64,000 nt of DNA from positions 62,001 through 126,000 of the forward strand of contig NZ_MSJM01000003.1 in assembly GCF_001921845.1 (NCBI RefSeq), in the 5' to 3' direction. This DNA comes from Streptococcus cuniculi (GTDB lineage Bacteria; Bacillota; Bacilli; Lactobacillales; Streptococcaceae). Below, piece by piece: positions 7,928 through 17,483 of this stretch; position 1 is the stretch's first letter, and each line of letters begins with the position of its first letter. The position numbers and the translations under genes are program-made. The notes under the pieces were generated by a model, which had not been told where the DNA came from, made no database searches, and worked only from the letters and a program-made list of their open reading frames with translations.

Positions 7928-10900
7928 TTATTCTCCCTGCTTAATCTTATCCGCTATGTCATAAAATGCCTTGCGTAAGTCAATACGGTATCTCACCCAA
8001 GATAATTGAGCCACTCCCTCTTCTGCGATCTCCTTGTAATCTGCACGCGCTTCATTCATGAGAGACGTAAGCTCTCCTTGTCTGTCCATATCTTCTTGAC
8101 CGAACTGGTGTTTGCCAATCAATTTCATCAACTCTCGTGGATTTGTGCTATTATCCAAGCCCCACTTACGAATAAATTCCGTTACTAACTTGAGATGACT
8201 TTCTTTTTGAACTCTCTCCATAGCTGCATTCATCGTCTCAACATCACGAGGAGCGGGATAGGTATCAAAGACGAAACTTCTGTCAAAAATCCTCTCAACA
8301 AAATGGCGCATCTTGGATTTTTCTTTCTCATTGTCAGATTTAGCAATTTCAACCTGAATTTCCTGATGTGTATGTTTTGCCTTTTCCATTTGATTCGCAT
8401 GAATTTCATCTGCCATTTTGGCAATCAAGTCCACCAAATAGTCATAATTGATTTTGACATCATGAATATGAACCATAGCTAGGTTTACTTGAGAAATATC
8501 AATATTGTCCCGCTTGGCACGTCTTTCTTTTAATTCCCCAGCAATAACTGTCGTGAGCCTGATTTCTTGCTCTCTCGTTATTCCAATCCGCTGATAAAAC
8601 GTCTCTGGATCTTCATAAGCTGAAATTGTCTGCCCTTCTTCATCTTCTGTGTATTGTTTTAGCTGACTAAGCAAGCGATTATACTCTTTCAATTCTTCAA
8701 ATACCTCATCTTGCGCTTTTTCGCTCGGTGGCAACTGCATAAAAGCATTGGTTAAGGTCGATAAGTGTTGAACCACCTCTTGCATCTCCACCTGAACAGC
8801 ACCAAACGGTTTTGAAATAATATTTGCCTCTTCGTTGCCTTTTTTTAGCTCATCGAGGGATAATTGCTCATCAGCAGAAGAACGGTTAGAATAAATGGCA
8901 AAAGCCTTGTTCATCTCGTATTCATTTTGCTTAGGCCAACGATAGTTCACCACATTTCCCTGTGGCTTATCAAGCAAATTGTGCATGCGGTTGGTCCGAG
9001 AATAAGCCTGAATGAGATTTCCACCTTTTAATGTCCGATCCACATATAAGGTATTCATCTCTGGAGCATCAAAGCCTGTTAAGAGCTGATCCACGACAAT
9101 CGCAAGATCCAAATACTTCCCATCATCTGCCGTTTTATTTAACCTTCGAGCCAAATCTTCCGCATACTGCTTGACACTGGTCATATCAAAAGTTGTACCA
9201 AATAGCTGATTGTAGGCCTTGATCGCTCGATGAAGATTCTCATTTGTTTTCAATTGATTCGCACCATTTGATGTATCTGCTGAAAAACTGATAGCAACTT
9301 TTAATTTGTCTTCATCGCTCTTGGTCTCATTGATTTCTGCAAATTTATCAAAATACTCCATTGCCCGTGGGGTGCTGGCTCTGCTACCTCCGACATGTAC
9401 TGTAAATAGAGCATTGTATTTACGATTATTCGAACGATCCTCCCAATGTTCGAAAATGTCTTTTACGACTAAGTCAACATGTTCAGGACTATCATCATAG
9501 ACACTTGCGCGAATCCGATCATCTATCTCTTCTTCTGTCGGATTTTCTGGTGCCTCAATCGTCTCCTTAAATTCTACTTTAAAGCCCAATACATTTTTAT
9601 CAGCAATCGCTTCCTTAATCGTATAGGCATGCAGGAGATCACCAAAAATGGTAGGTGTTTCAGGAAATTTTGGAGTGCCTGTATAGCCAACCCAAGCAGC
9701 ATGCGGGAAAGCTCTACGAATGGATTCAAGCATCCCTTCATTTTCACTTCCATCTCCAGTAGAACGATGCGCTTCATCTACAATAAATAAGATATGGTCT
9801 GACACAGGCTTGAAACGCTCTTTTGCAACATAACGCGACATTTTTTGGATACTGGTTACGATGATATTCTTATCACTCTTCTTGGTCAACTTCCGATGTA
9901 AGTCGGCTATATTGGCTGTATCACTGACAACACCTGTCTTTCCCTCAAAACTTGACACAGGATCATAGGCTTGATAAGCATCCACTGTTTGATTGGTAAG
10001 AGCAATTCGATCGACCAAAAAGATCACTTTGTCGACATTTGATAAACGGCTCGCAAGCCATGCTGTTTTAAAGCTGGTAATGGTTTTTCCCGAACCAGTT
10101 GTATGCCAGATGTACCCCAGCTTGCCATCATCATATTGGAAATCAAAGGCACGCACCTTATCTAACACTCGCTTGGTCGCATATACTTGGTAAGGACGCA
10201 TGACTTTGATACTTTCCTTGTTTTTGGTACCATCAAGTACCATATAACGAGTTGATAGCTCATGAGCCATTGGAATGGATAGAACCTTGTCGGCAAAAAC
10301 CTTCCAATCTCCCACACGATGAGCATCTTCTTCATTTTGCCAATGAAATGCGAAAGCACGATTGAACTTATCCAAAGTCGTATTGGCCATATAGCGAATT
10401 TCATGAGGCGTCATCGCAATGAGGATTTGCAGAGTAGAAAAAATCCCACTATACTGCTTTTCAGCGATATACTGCTCCATTTGATTTAAGGCTTCTGTCG
10501 CACTGTGGAGTTCCTTTTTGAGCTCAATTTGAATCATTGGCAGACCATTGATCAGTAAGGTCACATCAAAACGGCGATTGCTCTTGCCATCCACCACTTT
10601 AGGACGCTCAATCTGATTGACTACTTGATAAACAGTATTGCCACCACCAACTTGTTCTTGATCAAAAATAGTGAGAAAGACGTGCTGACCATTATCCAAA
10701 TCCACTTCAACTTGTGAAAACCCATTCACTCCATAGAGGAATTGACCAGCTTTATAAGGAGTATCAAGACTTGAAATGACTTTTTTGACTTGATTGAACT
10801 CTGTCTCTGTCAAAGGATCCTCTAAACGAGCACGATTATTTTGCTCCAAGATTTGCTTGAAATTTTTCCACAAATCATCCGTCGTTTTTATTTCTTTCTT

Positions 10901-10987
10901 ATATTCCCACTGCTTGACGCCACCGATTTTGGTCAGATATTCGATGACCTCTTTCTCAAATGCCAATTCAGATTGACTTTTTATCAT
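7928..10987 (-). CDS. hsdR: Type I restriction endonuclease/translocase subunit
   Basis: 1019-residue restriction subunit. The N-terminal PD-(D/E)xK nuclease domain shows Asp141 and Glu155-x-Lys157. The SF2 motor follows, with Walker A GSGKT (298-302), DEAH (404-407), GYTGTP and the later RTNRMH helicase motif. A C-terminal helical region (about 750-1019) should contact HsdM. All nuclease and motor motifs are intact. An AAAGGAGG site precedes the ATG, which lies one base after the stop of the upstream hsdS-like gene, so the two are translationally linked. Confidence 0.96.
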   Translation of the reverse strand: MIKSQSELAFEKEVIEYLTKIGGVKQWEYKKEIKTTDDLWKNFKQILEQNNRARLEDPLTETEFNQVKKVISSLDTPYKAGQFLYGVNGFSQVEVDLDNGQHVFLTIFDQEQVGGGNTVYQVVNQIERPKVVDGKSNRRFDVTLLINGLPMIQIELKKELHSATEALNQMEQYIAEKQYSGIFSTLQILIAMTPHEIRYMANTTLDKFNRAFAFHWQNEEDAHRVGDWKVFADKVLSIPMAHELSTRYMVLDGTKNKESIKVMRPYQVYATKRVLDKVRAFDFQYDDGKLGYIWHTTGSGKTITSFKTAWLASRLSNVDKVIFLVDRIALTNQTVDAYQAYDPVSSFEGKTGVVSDTANIADLHRKLTKKSDKNIIVTSIQKMSRYVAKERFKPVSDHILFIVDEAHRSTGDGSENEGMLESIRRAFPHAAWVGYTGTPKFPETPTIFGDLLHAYTIKEAIADKNVLGFKVEFKETIEAPENPTEEEIDDRIRASVYDDSPEHVDLVVKDIFEHWEDRSNNRKYNALFTVHVGGSRASTPRAMEYFDKFAEINETKSDEDKLKVAISFSADTSNGANQLKTNENLHRAIKAYNQLFGTTFDMTSVKQYAEDLARRLNKTADDGKYLDLAIVVDQLLTGFDAPEMNTLYVDRTLKGGNLIQAYSRTNRMHNLLDKPQGNVVNYRWPKQNEYEMNKAFAIYSNRSSADEQLSLDELKKGNEEANIISKPFGAVQVEMQEVVQHLSTLTNAFMQLPPSEKAQDEVFEELKEYNRLLSQLKQYTEDEEGQTISAYEDPETFYQRIGITREQEIRLTTVIAGELKERRAKRDNIDISQVNLAMVHIHDVKINYDYLVDLIAKMADEIHANQMEKAKHTHQEIQVEIAKSDNEKEKSKMRHFVERIFDRSFVFDTYPAPRDVETMNAAMERVQKESHLKLVTEFIRKWGLDNSTNPRELMKLIGKHQFGQEDMDRQGELTSLMNEARADYKEIAEEGVAQLSWVRYRIDLRKAFYDIADKIKQGE

Positions 10988-10988
10988 C

Positions 10989-11564
10989 TTATTCCTCCTT
11001 TAGATTTTCTTCAAATACTTGGCTGGCGAAAAGTTCCAGCAGTTCTCCATACCGATTGCATCGTGTTCTCAGTTTTACAACTTCGCGATAAGCGCTGCCT
11101 ATTTTGACCTGCTCCTCTAAATCTAGAACTGGAATCACTAATTGATTCAAGGCTTTAATAGGAATTCGCAAAATAGTTGCTCCTTGAAGCTCTCGCTCTT
11201 TTTGACGTTGCACATCTCGGTAGGCATTAAACAAATAAAGAAAATAGTCTTTATCAAGATCCACCGATTGGAATTTTACCTTTGTAAAGTTAAGCGAAAG
11301 AATTTTTCCTGCATTTGCAGGCCCCACAATTGCTGCTCTTTGAAGAGAATTGCTAATAATCACATCTCCTGTTTGAAGTGGCAAAATATCCGGCAAAGTT
11401 TCTCTATTATTTTCTTCAATCTGCTCCTCGATATGGTTATAGTCTTGTTCAAAAGCAGTTTGGTCGTAATAAACAAGTTCTTTCATATCATACTGTTTTT
11501 CTATCCTTGTTGGATTTACACCAGGTACAAAGGTTACAAAATCACTGATTTTTCTTTTTTTCAA
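10989..11564 (-). CDS. HsdS-like half specificity protein at the operon head
   Basis: 191-residue protein resembling one HsdS recognition domain: SDFVTFVPGVNPTR near the N-terminus, LQTGDVIIS near residue 85, and a C-terminal LNQLVIPVLDLEEQVKIG segment like the conserved HsdS helix. It shares little sequence with the hsdS at 7232 and lacks the AWEQRKLGE repeat. A TTG at 11564 is the best start because GGAGG lies seven bases upstream; the in-frame GTG at 11573 sits inside that site. It is the first gene of the operon. It may be a second half-subunit or a divergent specificity or regulatory partner. Confidence 0.65.
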   Translation of the reverse strand: MKKRKISDFVTFVPGVNPTRIEKQYDMKELVYYDQTAFEQDYNHIEEQIEENNRETLPDILPLQTGDVIISNSLQRAAIVGPANAGKILSLNFTKVKFQSVDLDKDYFLYLFNAYRDVQRQKERELQGATILRIPIKALNQLVIPVLDLEEQVKIGSAYREVVKLRTRCNRYGELLELFASQVFEENLKEE

Positions 11565-11586
11565 AGAACTCACCTCCGATTTTTTG

Positions 11587-11602
11587 TAATATAGTTATAT
11601 TA
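11587..11602. promoter_or_regulatory. Palindrome over the hsd -10 region
   Basis: TAATATA-GT-TATATTA, a perfect inverted repeat overlapping the -10 and predicted start of the hsd operon. It is positioned like an operator, but AT-rich palindromes also arise by chance. Confidence 0.35.
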
Positions 11603-11627
11603 TAAACAAAAAGAACTATCCCGTCAA
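11599..11627 (-). promoter_or_regulatory. Promoter of the hsd operon
   Basis: TTGACG (11622-11627) and TATAAT (11599-11604) on the minus strand with a 17-base spacer, upstream of the hsdS-like gene. Confidence 0.8.
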
Positions 11628-11830
11628 GTGGTTTTGTAATTTTTTTATATTTCTAAAAATTGTTTTTTAACTATCACTATTTCATACTATCACTAAACCA
11701 ACTTCAAATTCTGCTAGGCAATCCCTGAAAATCCCTCCCCTTGCCCATTTCCTAAACTAACTTTAGCATGAAGAACAGTCGGGCTTTCAAATATCCGCTG
11801 GGCAACCACTTGGAAAATAAATGACGCGAT
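11628..11830. other. Gap with no gene
   Basis: AT-rich sequence between the hsd promoter and the left direct repeat. A 10-base ACTATCACTA occurs twice about 27 bases apart near 11670-11700. I see no credible reading frame or RNA. Confidence 0.5.
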
Positions 11831-11960
11831 AAAAACCCTCTGAAGAACCGTGTTTCTTCAGCGGGTTTTATCGTTTACACAATCGGCTTGCCTAGTCGCA
11901 TGGCTTTTCTCCAGTCGGGAATGTCTCCATCATCTGCCCAATACTCGTCAAGCGCCACAA
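11831..11960 (+). repeat. Direct repeat DR-L flanking adhP (130 bp), a truncated copy of the NTF2-like gene end
   Basis: Nearly identical (about eight differences, mostly in a hairpin loop) to 13195-13324. It holds a terminator hairpin and the last part of the NTF2-like gene on the minus strand, so it is a 3' gene fragment with no 5' part. The two copies bracket adhP in the same orientation. Confidence 0.85.
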
Positions 11961-11987
11961 GAATTTCTTTAAAATGTAATCAGTTGA

Positions 11988-12016
11988 TTGATTTTCTGTG
12001 GAATTTGTGAGATAAT
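11988..12016 (+). promoter_or_regulatory. Promoter of adhP
   Basis: TTGATT (11988-11993) and GATAAT (12011-12016) with a 17-base spacer and a TGA in the extended -10 position. It lies between DR-L and adhP. Confidence 0.65.
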
Positions 12017-12048
12017 GAACGAGAAAAAACATAATAGGAGGCAGTTTT

Positions 12049-13065
12049 ATGAAAGCTGTTGTTGTAAATTCTGAATCTACTGGTGTAGAGATCGTTGAAA
12101 AAGAACTTCGTCCACTTGAGAGCGGTGAAGCTCTCGTTGAAGTGGAATACTGTGGTGTCTGCCACTCCGACTTGCACATTGTCCATGGAATCTTTGGCAA
12201 AGTTCCTGGTCGCACTCTAGGCCATGAAGGAATTGGGATTGTTAAAGAAATTGCGCCAGATGTGAAAAATTTGAAAGTCGGCGACCGTGTCAGCATCGCT
12301 TGGTTCTTTGAAGGCTGTGGTGCTTGTGAATACTGTAATACAGGTCGCGAAACTCTCTGCCGCACCGTTAAAAATGCTGGCTACTCTGTTGATGGGGGAA
12401 TGGCGGAGCAATGTATTGTAACCGCAGACTATGCTGTTAAAGTTCCTGAAAATCTTGACCCAGCCCAAGCTAGCTCTATCACTTGCGCAGGGGTTACAAC
12501 CTATAAAGCAATTAAAGAGGCTCAACTAAAACCAGGTCAATGGATTGCCCTCTTTGGTGCTGGGGGACTTGGAAACTTGGCTGTCCAATATGCGAAAAAA
12601 GTTTTCAATGCCCATGTTGTAGCAATTGATATTAACAATGATAAACTCGAATTAGCTAAAAAAGTTGGTGCTGACATCGTCATCAACGGACTTGAAGTTG
12701 AAGATGTAGCAGGCCTTATCCAAGAAAAGACAGGCGGAACTCACTCCGCTGTTGTAACAGCAGTATCAAAAGTTGCCTTTAACCAAGCTGTTAATAGTGT
12801 CCGTGCTGGTGGTCGTGTCGTTGCTGTCGGTCTTCCTTCAGAAATGATGGACCTAAGCATTGTCAAGACCGTACTGGATGGTATCCAAGTGGTTGGATCA
12901 CTCGTTGGAACACGTAAAGATCTTGAAGAAGCCTTCCAATTTGGCGCTGAAGGCTTGGTTGTCCCAGTTGTTCAAACTCGTCCAGTAGAGGATGCTCCTG
13001 CTGTATTTGACGAAATGGCTGCTGGAACCATTCAAGGACGTATGGTACTGGACTTTACTCATTAA
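12049..13065 (+). CDS. adhP: Zinc-dependent alcohol dehydrogenase (AdhP type)
   Basis: 338-residue NAD-linked medium-chain dehydrogenase that interconverts ethanol and acetaldehyde or similar alcohols. Catalytic zinc ligands are Cys38 (CGVCHSD), His59-Glu60 (GHEG) and Cys146. Structural zinc ligands are Cys90, Cys93, Cys96 and Cys104. The Rossmann nucleotide loop GAGGLG is at 170-175. Full length, with an AGGAGG site before the ATG. The gene is a self-contained insert between 130-bp direct repeats, and an RUP-like element follows it by ten bases, suggesting it arrived or was rearranged at this spot. Confidence 0.93.
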   Translation: MKAVVVNSESTGVEIVEKELRPLESGEALVEVEYCGVCHSDLHIVHGIFGKVPGRTLGHEGIGIVKEIAPDVKNLKVGDRVSIAWFFEGCGACEYCNTGRETLCRTVKNAGYSVDGGMAEQCIVTADYAVKVPENLDPAQASSITCAGVTTYKAIKEAQLKPGQWIALFGAGGLGNLAVQYAKKVFNAHVVAIDINNDKLELAKKVGADIVINGLEVEDVAGLIQEKTGGTHSAVVTAVSKVAFNQAVNSVRAGGRVVAVGLPSEMMDLSIVKTVLDGIQVVGSLVGTRKDLEEAFQFGAEGLVVPVVQTRPVEDAPAVFDEMAAGTIQGRMVLDFTH

Positions 13066-13074
13066 TCGATTTTC

Positions 13075-13179
13075 TATAGTGAATGGAATAAAGGTCAGGA
13101 CATCGTTAAGTCTCTTTGATGGACGCCAGTTCTATCTGCAACTCCTTGCCTTGTCCTATTCCTTTCTCCGTCCACTATA
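13075..13179. repeat. RUP-like element, 105 bp
   Basis: Ends are TATAGT and ACTATA, with longer imperfect inverted arms (GAATGGA and TCCxTC-like). The interior shares a CAGTxCTATCxGCAxCTC...CCTTGTC pattern with the element at 33617-33722. Size and ends fit the RUP family of streptococcal MITEs (about 107 bp). Confidence 0.6.
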
Positions 13180-13194
13180 CACTTAACTAGAAGC

Positions 13195-13230
13195 AAAAAC
13201 CCGCTGAAGAAACACAGTTCTTCAGCGGGT
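13195..13230 (-). terminator. Terminator of the NTF2-like gene
   Basis: Strong stem ACCCGCTGAAGAA / TTCTTCAGCGGGT with a T run in the minus direction, nine bases after the stop. Confidence 0.85.
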
Positions 13231-13324
13231 TTCATCGTTTACACAATCGGCTTGCCTAGTCGCATGGCCTTTCTCCAGTCGGGAATGTCTCCATCATCTG
13301 CCCAATACTCGTCAAGCGCCACAA
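13195..13324 (+). repeat. Direct repeat DR-R flanking adhP (130 bp)
   Basis: Intact-context copy of the repeat at 11831-11960. Here it forms the natural 3' end and terminator of the NTF2-like gene. Confidence 0.85.
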
Positions 13325-13607
13325 TCAAGTCCTCTTGTGTTTTGATAAAGCTCACAGCATGGACAGAAAACGATTTGTCCACAGGAAAGACCCGAAGCAC
13401 CACGATGGTGGTATCTCCTGCTTCCTCTATGCGCTCGATTTCCCCATCCCAGTCTCCAGGATAGTCACAATTGGCTCGAAGATACTCGTCCACAGAAAAA
13501 CACTCGTTGGTGCAGTGCCAGCGAATCACGGCATTCTCCGCAAAAAAGGTTCTTAGTTTCCCCTCATCCTGCTTTAAGACAGCATCTACAAATGATGGAA
13601 TTTCCAT
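13239..13607 (-). CDS. NTF2-like (SnoaL-type) small protein
   Basis: 122-residue cone-shaped-fold protein of the NTF2/SnoaL-like superfamily. The N-terminal helices (PSFVDAVLKQDEGKLRTFFAEN) are followed by a beta-rich core with IRWHCTNE, VLRVFPVDKSFSVHAVSF and LDEYWADDGDIPDWR. This pattern is typical of uncharacterised family members in Firmicutes, and no enzyme activity can be assigned. The ATG at 13607 has a GAGGTGG site; an extended frame upstream is not needed. A truncated copy of its 3' end lies on the far side of adhP. Confidence 0.75.
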   Translation of the reverse strand: MEIPSFVDAVLKQDEGKLRTFFAENAVIRWHCTNECFSVDEYLRANCDYPGDWDGEIERIEEAGDTTIVVLRVFPVDKSFSVHAVSFIKTQEDLIVALDEYWADDGDIPDWRKAMRLGKPIV

Positions 13608-13662
13608 TTTTACCACCTCACGAACGTTTATATATCTTGATTTTACAGGATTTCGCCCCGAT

Positions 13663-14682
13663 TTACAAGCACTTTTTCCACAGCAGCTTTTTAAAAGCTC
13701 GCACGACCAACTTGGTCTGTTGATAACTGGACAAGCCATCTTGGGCATAGAGTCCTTGGGGATTAAAATAGCTGCGCTCATAGTCATCTTCTAGCTTGTG
13801 ACTACGATTTGGGGCGCGAAAGCCTTTAGTCGCCTGATTGCGAAAGGCGGGATCGTGCGGACCAACCGTGTCCACATCCAAGTCCCAGTGGCGTTTGCCA
13901 GCCTTGCCATAGTTGAAGCTGGCTCCGTTGACCACACCGATTTCGGTTAGCTCCTGCGCGTCCATTTCATTGAGAAAATGTCCTTGACTATCAAGGATAA
14001 ATTCCGTATGAAAATGAAGCAGAATCTTGATATTAAAGGACGGATAGTGAGACGGATAGATTTTCTTTCCACTTTCAAACTTGAGCTTGTTATGGAGACG
14101 AGCCGAGGTACCAATCGCATAATCTTTTTTCCAGCGCCACCATGGATAGGTTTTTCTCAAATAACGAGCAAGGGCTTGGCTGTCCGTCTCCCCTGTTTTT
14201 TTGAAATGCAGGCGGACATATTCTGCCTGCTGGCTGGAAATGACATAGCGGAGCTGGTGAAGTTGCCTTGCTAGCAAGTCTCTTTCTGCCATGGTCTGTC
14301 CTGGAAAGGCTTGGTCAACCAGCGCGGAAAGCTCCCACCAAAAGGAATCATGGGGAGCTAGGTCTGGATGAAACCGCGCCACCAAGGCTTGATGTTCTGC
14401 CAAGTCCCCTGACACATCCTCTGGCATGCCGACAATCGCAACCAATAACTCCAAGAGCTGTCTGGGAGATTTAGAGTTTTTCTCTAGCTGCCACAGCTTG
14501 CCAAAAAGCGAGGAGCCAATCCGACTGTCACCCAAGTCCAGTCTGCATGCTACTGCGCTTTTTAGGCTAGCATCAGACCAGCCCTGCGCCTTGAGGGCCA
14601 AAAGCTGACGTGCCACACGATAGTGCTCAACTAGCCCGTGCTGGGTAAAACTCCACTTGCGTTTTGCGAGAATTTGCCACAT
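13663..14682 (-). CDS. DUF3114 family protein
   Basis: 339-residue soluble protein with no signal peptide or membrane segment. It resembles the streptococcal DUF3114 family, whose function is unknown to me. Visible features are an aromatic and basic central part (TYPWWRWKKDYAIG, HNKLKF) and a C-terminal SFNYG...HWDLDVDTVGPHDPAFR segment rich in His and Asp that could form an active site. I took the ATG at 14682 because AGGAGG lies seven bases before it; an upstream ATG lacks a site. It precedes the NTF2-like gene on the same strand. Confidence 0.7.
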   Translation of the reverse strand: MWQILAKRKWSFTQHGLVEHYRVARQLLALKAQGWSDASLKSAVACRLDLGDSRIGSSLFGKLWQLEKNSKSPRQLLELLVAIVGMPEDVSGDLAEHQALVARFHPDLAPHDSFWWELSALVDQAFPGQTMAERDLLARQLHQLRYVISSQQAEYVRLHFKKTGETDSQALARYLRKTYPWWRWKKDYAIGTSARLHNKLKFESGKKIYPSHYPSFNIKILLHFHTEFILDSQGHFLNEMDAQELTEIGVVNGASFNYGKAGKRHWDLDVDTVGPHDPAFRNQATKGFRAPNRSHKLEDDYERSYFNPQGLYAQDGLSSYQQTKLVVRAFKKLLWKKCL

Positions 14683-14819
14683 GGCTTCCTCCTTTCCAAT
14701 GCTCCACTGCATCAAGCATGATGCCTGCAACTTCTTCTTTCCTTTTTGTTGCTATTTGATAAACCATAGCTCCATAGCAAAATAGGAGCTAAGTAACACT
14801 CAACCCCTACTAGTATGTC

Positions 14820-16769
14820 CTACTCTTCTGTTTTCACGCGCGAGTAGTTGGCGATGTCTGCTAGGATTTGCTCGGTAAAGTCTGCAAGGCTGACCGTCTG
14901 CGTTTCCTTGTGGCCGTAGCGGCGGACGTTGACGGCGCGGTCTTCCATTTCCTTGTCTCCGACAATCAATTGGTATGGAATTTTACCGGTTTGACTTTGG
15001 CGAATCTTGTATTGCATTTTTTCATTGCGTTCATCAACAACGGCACGAACACCACGATTTTGCAATTCTTTGGCTACTTCCCAAGCGTAGTCCACATGTT
15101 TTTCATTGGAAACGGGGATCAGCGTTACTTGGGTTGGAGCAAGCCAGGTTGGGAAAGCTCCTTTATAGGTTTCAATCAAAATCGCAGTAAAGCGCTCCAT
15201 GGTGGAGATAACCCCGCGGTGAATCATGACTGGGCGGTGCTCTTCGCCGTCTGCTCCGATGTAGTGGAGGTCAAAGCGCTCTGGCAACAAGAAATCAAGC
15301 TGGATGGTTGAAAGTGTTTCTTCATTTCCAAGGGCTGTTTTCACCTGAATATCCAATTTTGGACCGTAGAAGGCTGCTTCTCCTTCTGCTTCAAAGTAGT
15401 CCAATTCCATGTCATCCATGGCACCTTTCAACATGCGTTGGGCATTTTCCCACATCTCGTCATTGTCATAGTATTTATGCTTATCTGCTGGGTCGCGGTA
15501 AGACAGACGGAAGCGGTAATCGGTCAAGTTGAAGTCTGCATACACATCGATAATCAATTGGAGCGCACGTTTGAACTCTTCTTGAATCTGCTCTGGGGCA
15601 ACGAAGATATGGCCATCATTCAAGGTCATTTCACGCACCCGTTGAAGACCTGAAAGGGCACCTGATTTTTCATAGCGGTGCATCATTCCAAGCTCCGCAA
15701 TGCGGACTGGCAATTCGCGGTAGGAACGGACATGATTTTTATAGACTTGAATGTGGTGCGGACAGTTCATTGGACGAAGGACAAATTCTTCGCCGTCTCC
15801 CATGTCCATGGTTGGGAACATATCTTCTGAATAGTGCTCCCAGTGGCCTGACGTCTTATACAACTCAACAGAGGCAAGCGGTGGTGTGTAAACGTGTTGG
15901 TAGCCAGACGCTAGCTCCTTATCGGTGATGTAGCGCTCCAAGGTGCGGCGAATTGTCGCCCCGTTTGGCAACCAGAATGGCAAGCCTTGTCCTACTTCTT
16001 GGCTAATCATGAACAAATCTAGCTCTTTACCGAGTTTTCTGTGGTCACGCTCCTTGGCTTCTTCCCGCATTTGAATGTATTTTTTCAAATCTTTTTTATC
16101 GAACCAAGCCGTACCATAGACCCGTTGCATCATTGCGTTGTCGCTATTGCCACGCCAGTAAGCACCTGCTACGTTGAGCAATTGGAAGACCTGAATGCGA
16201 CCTGTTGATGGCACATGAGGACCACGGCAAAGATCGACATATTCCCCTTGGCGATAGATGGTCAAGCCACCTTCGTCTTCTGAATGCTCTTCAATCAGTT
16301 CCAATTTGTAAGGGTCATGCTTGAAAATCTCACGTGCCTCATCTTTTGACACTTCCTCACGAATGCTTGGGAAATTCTCCTTGACAATCTTTTTCATCTC
16401 TTCTTCGATGGCTGCCAAATCTTCATTTGAAATCTGACCTGCTTCATTGTCCGTATCATAGTAGAAACCGTCTTGAATTGCAGGACCAACTCCCAAGTGA
16501 ATGTCTGGGAAATGGCGGCGAGCCGCTTGGGCAAACAGGTGAGCTGCTGAATGGCGCAAGATGTCAAGGGCATCTTCATGGTCTGGAGTGACAATCTCAA
16601 GCGAGCCATCTTCTGTAATGGCACGCGTAGTGTCAATCAATTTGCCGTTGAATTTACCAGCAAGAGCCTTTTTAGCGAGGGAATTGCTGATAGACTGCGC
16701 AATCTCAAAGGTTGTAATACCAGACTCAAATTCGCGCACAGCGCCGTCTGGGAAAGTAATCTTAATCAT
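14820..16769 (-). CDS. thrS: Threonyl-tRNA synthetase
   Basis: 649-residue class II synthetase that charges tRNA-Thr. Domains in order: TGS (1-62), editing domain with HSAAHLF (73-79) and the later [10 protein letters not shown], catalytic core with the MNCPHH motif and the class II motif 3 region, and anticodon-binding domain (about 540-640). Full length with all expected motifs. An AAGGAG site precedes the ATG. A threonine-type T-box leader is found about 1.1 kb upstream, beyond two small genes, and no terminator was seen in between, so thrS is probably read from that leader. Confidence 0.97.
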   Translation of the reverse strand: MIKITFPDGAVREFESGITTFEIAQSISNSLAKKALAGKFNGKLIDTTRAITEDGSLEIVTPDHEDALDILRHSAAHLFAQAARRHFPDIHLGVGPAIQDGFYYDTDNEAGQISNEDLAAIEEEMKKIVKENFPSIREEVSKDEAREIFKHDPYKLELIEEHSEDEGGLTIYRQGEYVDLCRGPHVPSTGRIQVFQLLNVAGAYWRGNSDNAMMQRVYGTAWFDKKDLKKYIQMREEAKERDHRKLGKELDLFMISQEVGQGLPFWLPNGATIRRTLERYITDKELASGYQHVYTPPLASVELYKTSGHWEHYSEDMFPTMDMGDGEEFVLRPMNCPHHIQVYKNHVRSYRELPVRIAELGMMHRYEKSGALSGLQRVREMTLNDGHIFVAPEQIQEEFKRALQLIIDVYADFNLTDYRFRLSYRDPADKHKYYDNDEMWENAQRMLKGAMDDMELDYFEAEGEAAFYGPKLDIQVKTALGNEETLSTIQLDFLLPERFDLHYIGADGEEHRPVMIHRGVISTMERFTAILIETYKGAFPTWLAPTQVTLIPVSNEKHVDYAWEVAKELQNRGVRAVVDERNEKMQYKIRQSQTGKIPYQLIVGDKEMEDRAVNVRRYGHKETQTVSLADFTEQILADIANYSRVKTEE

Positions 16770-16816
16770 ATTTATCTCCTTAATTTTATAATATCTTAGT
16801 CCAAGTCATCAGGTGC

Positions 16817-17410
16817 CTACCCGTCGTGGGCCTGCCACACGCATTCTCCGAGGGACAGATTCGTAAAGCGAGCGGTAAAGGACGAATCCTCTGGACTGCA
16901 AGCATAGATGCCAAAGGAAATGGTTGCCTTGGCTTCGTGCAAATGGCAGATGCGCATCTGCTGAAACTGCCTGCCGTCTGTCGAACATTCGATACGGAAA
17001 TCCTGTCCGCGGCGACTGAGGCGGTACCACATTTCCTTGATGTTCGCTGCAATCTCGGTCGTTGCCCAGTCGGAATAACCGTGGTTGGTCACGACACTGC
17101 CCAAATGCTGAATGGTTTCATTTTCATACTCAATCGAAGCCTTGAGCCAGTTTTCACTATCCAGATAGACCACAACCCCGCATTGATCAAAACGGTGCTG
17201 GCTGTCAAACTCTGTCTTCACGACAAAGGAAAAGAATTCCTCATCCGTTTCCATTTGCAATACTGGGGCATTGTCATTGCGGAAATGGTAATAGGTCCGC
17301 TGCCAGAGGTCGGTGTGGGGCAGGGTCGTCATCAAAATTTCCTCATCCGACACGCTGTAACTAGCAGGCTTTCGTGTCCATTTGAGCTTATCAGCTGTAA
17401 AATTTTCCAT
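16817..17410 (-). CDS. DUF1349 family protein
   Basis: 197-residue protein of the DUF1349 family, which has a concanavalin-like beta-sandwich and is often annotated as a possible regulator or sugar-binding protein without firm function. Visible motifs are LWQRTYYHF (about 35-43), FSFVVKTEFDSQHRFDQCGVVVYLD and the C-terminal ISFGIYACSPEDSSFTARF typical of the fold. No signal peptide. An AGGAGG site precedes the ATG. It lies between the T-box leader and thrS and has no evident link to translation. Confidence 0.8.
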   Translation of the reverse strand: MENFTADKLKWTRKPASYSVSDEEILMTTLPHTDLWQRTYYHFRNDNAPVLQMETDEEFFSFVVKTEFDSQHRFDQCGVVVYLDSENWLKASIEYENETIQHLGSVVTNHGYSDWATTEIAANIKEMWYRLSRRGQDFRIECSTDGRQFQQMRICHLHEAKATISFGIYACSPEDSSFTARFTNLSLGECVWQAHDG

Positions 17411-17483
17411 TATCTCCTCCTTTTTTCATCACATCACAAAGCGCTTTTTTCTCCTTCTACACCAATGGTAGACGGAAACGAAT

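Noticed and set aside
11670..11700. ACTATCACTA repeated twice
   Set aside because: Only two copies in AT-rich sequence, no replication or plasmid gene nearby; not enough for an iteron or CRISPR call.
11892..12365. Minus-strand frame of 157 codons across the left direct repeat and adhP
   Set aside because: Antisense to adhP with low-complexity composition. The left repeat is only a fragment of the NTF2-like gene, in a different frame.
13252..13794. Plus-strand frames opposite the NTF2-like and DUF3114 genes
   Set aside because: They are antisense to genes with good ribosome sites and family matches, and lack ribosome sites of their own.
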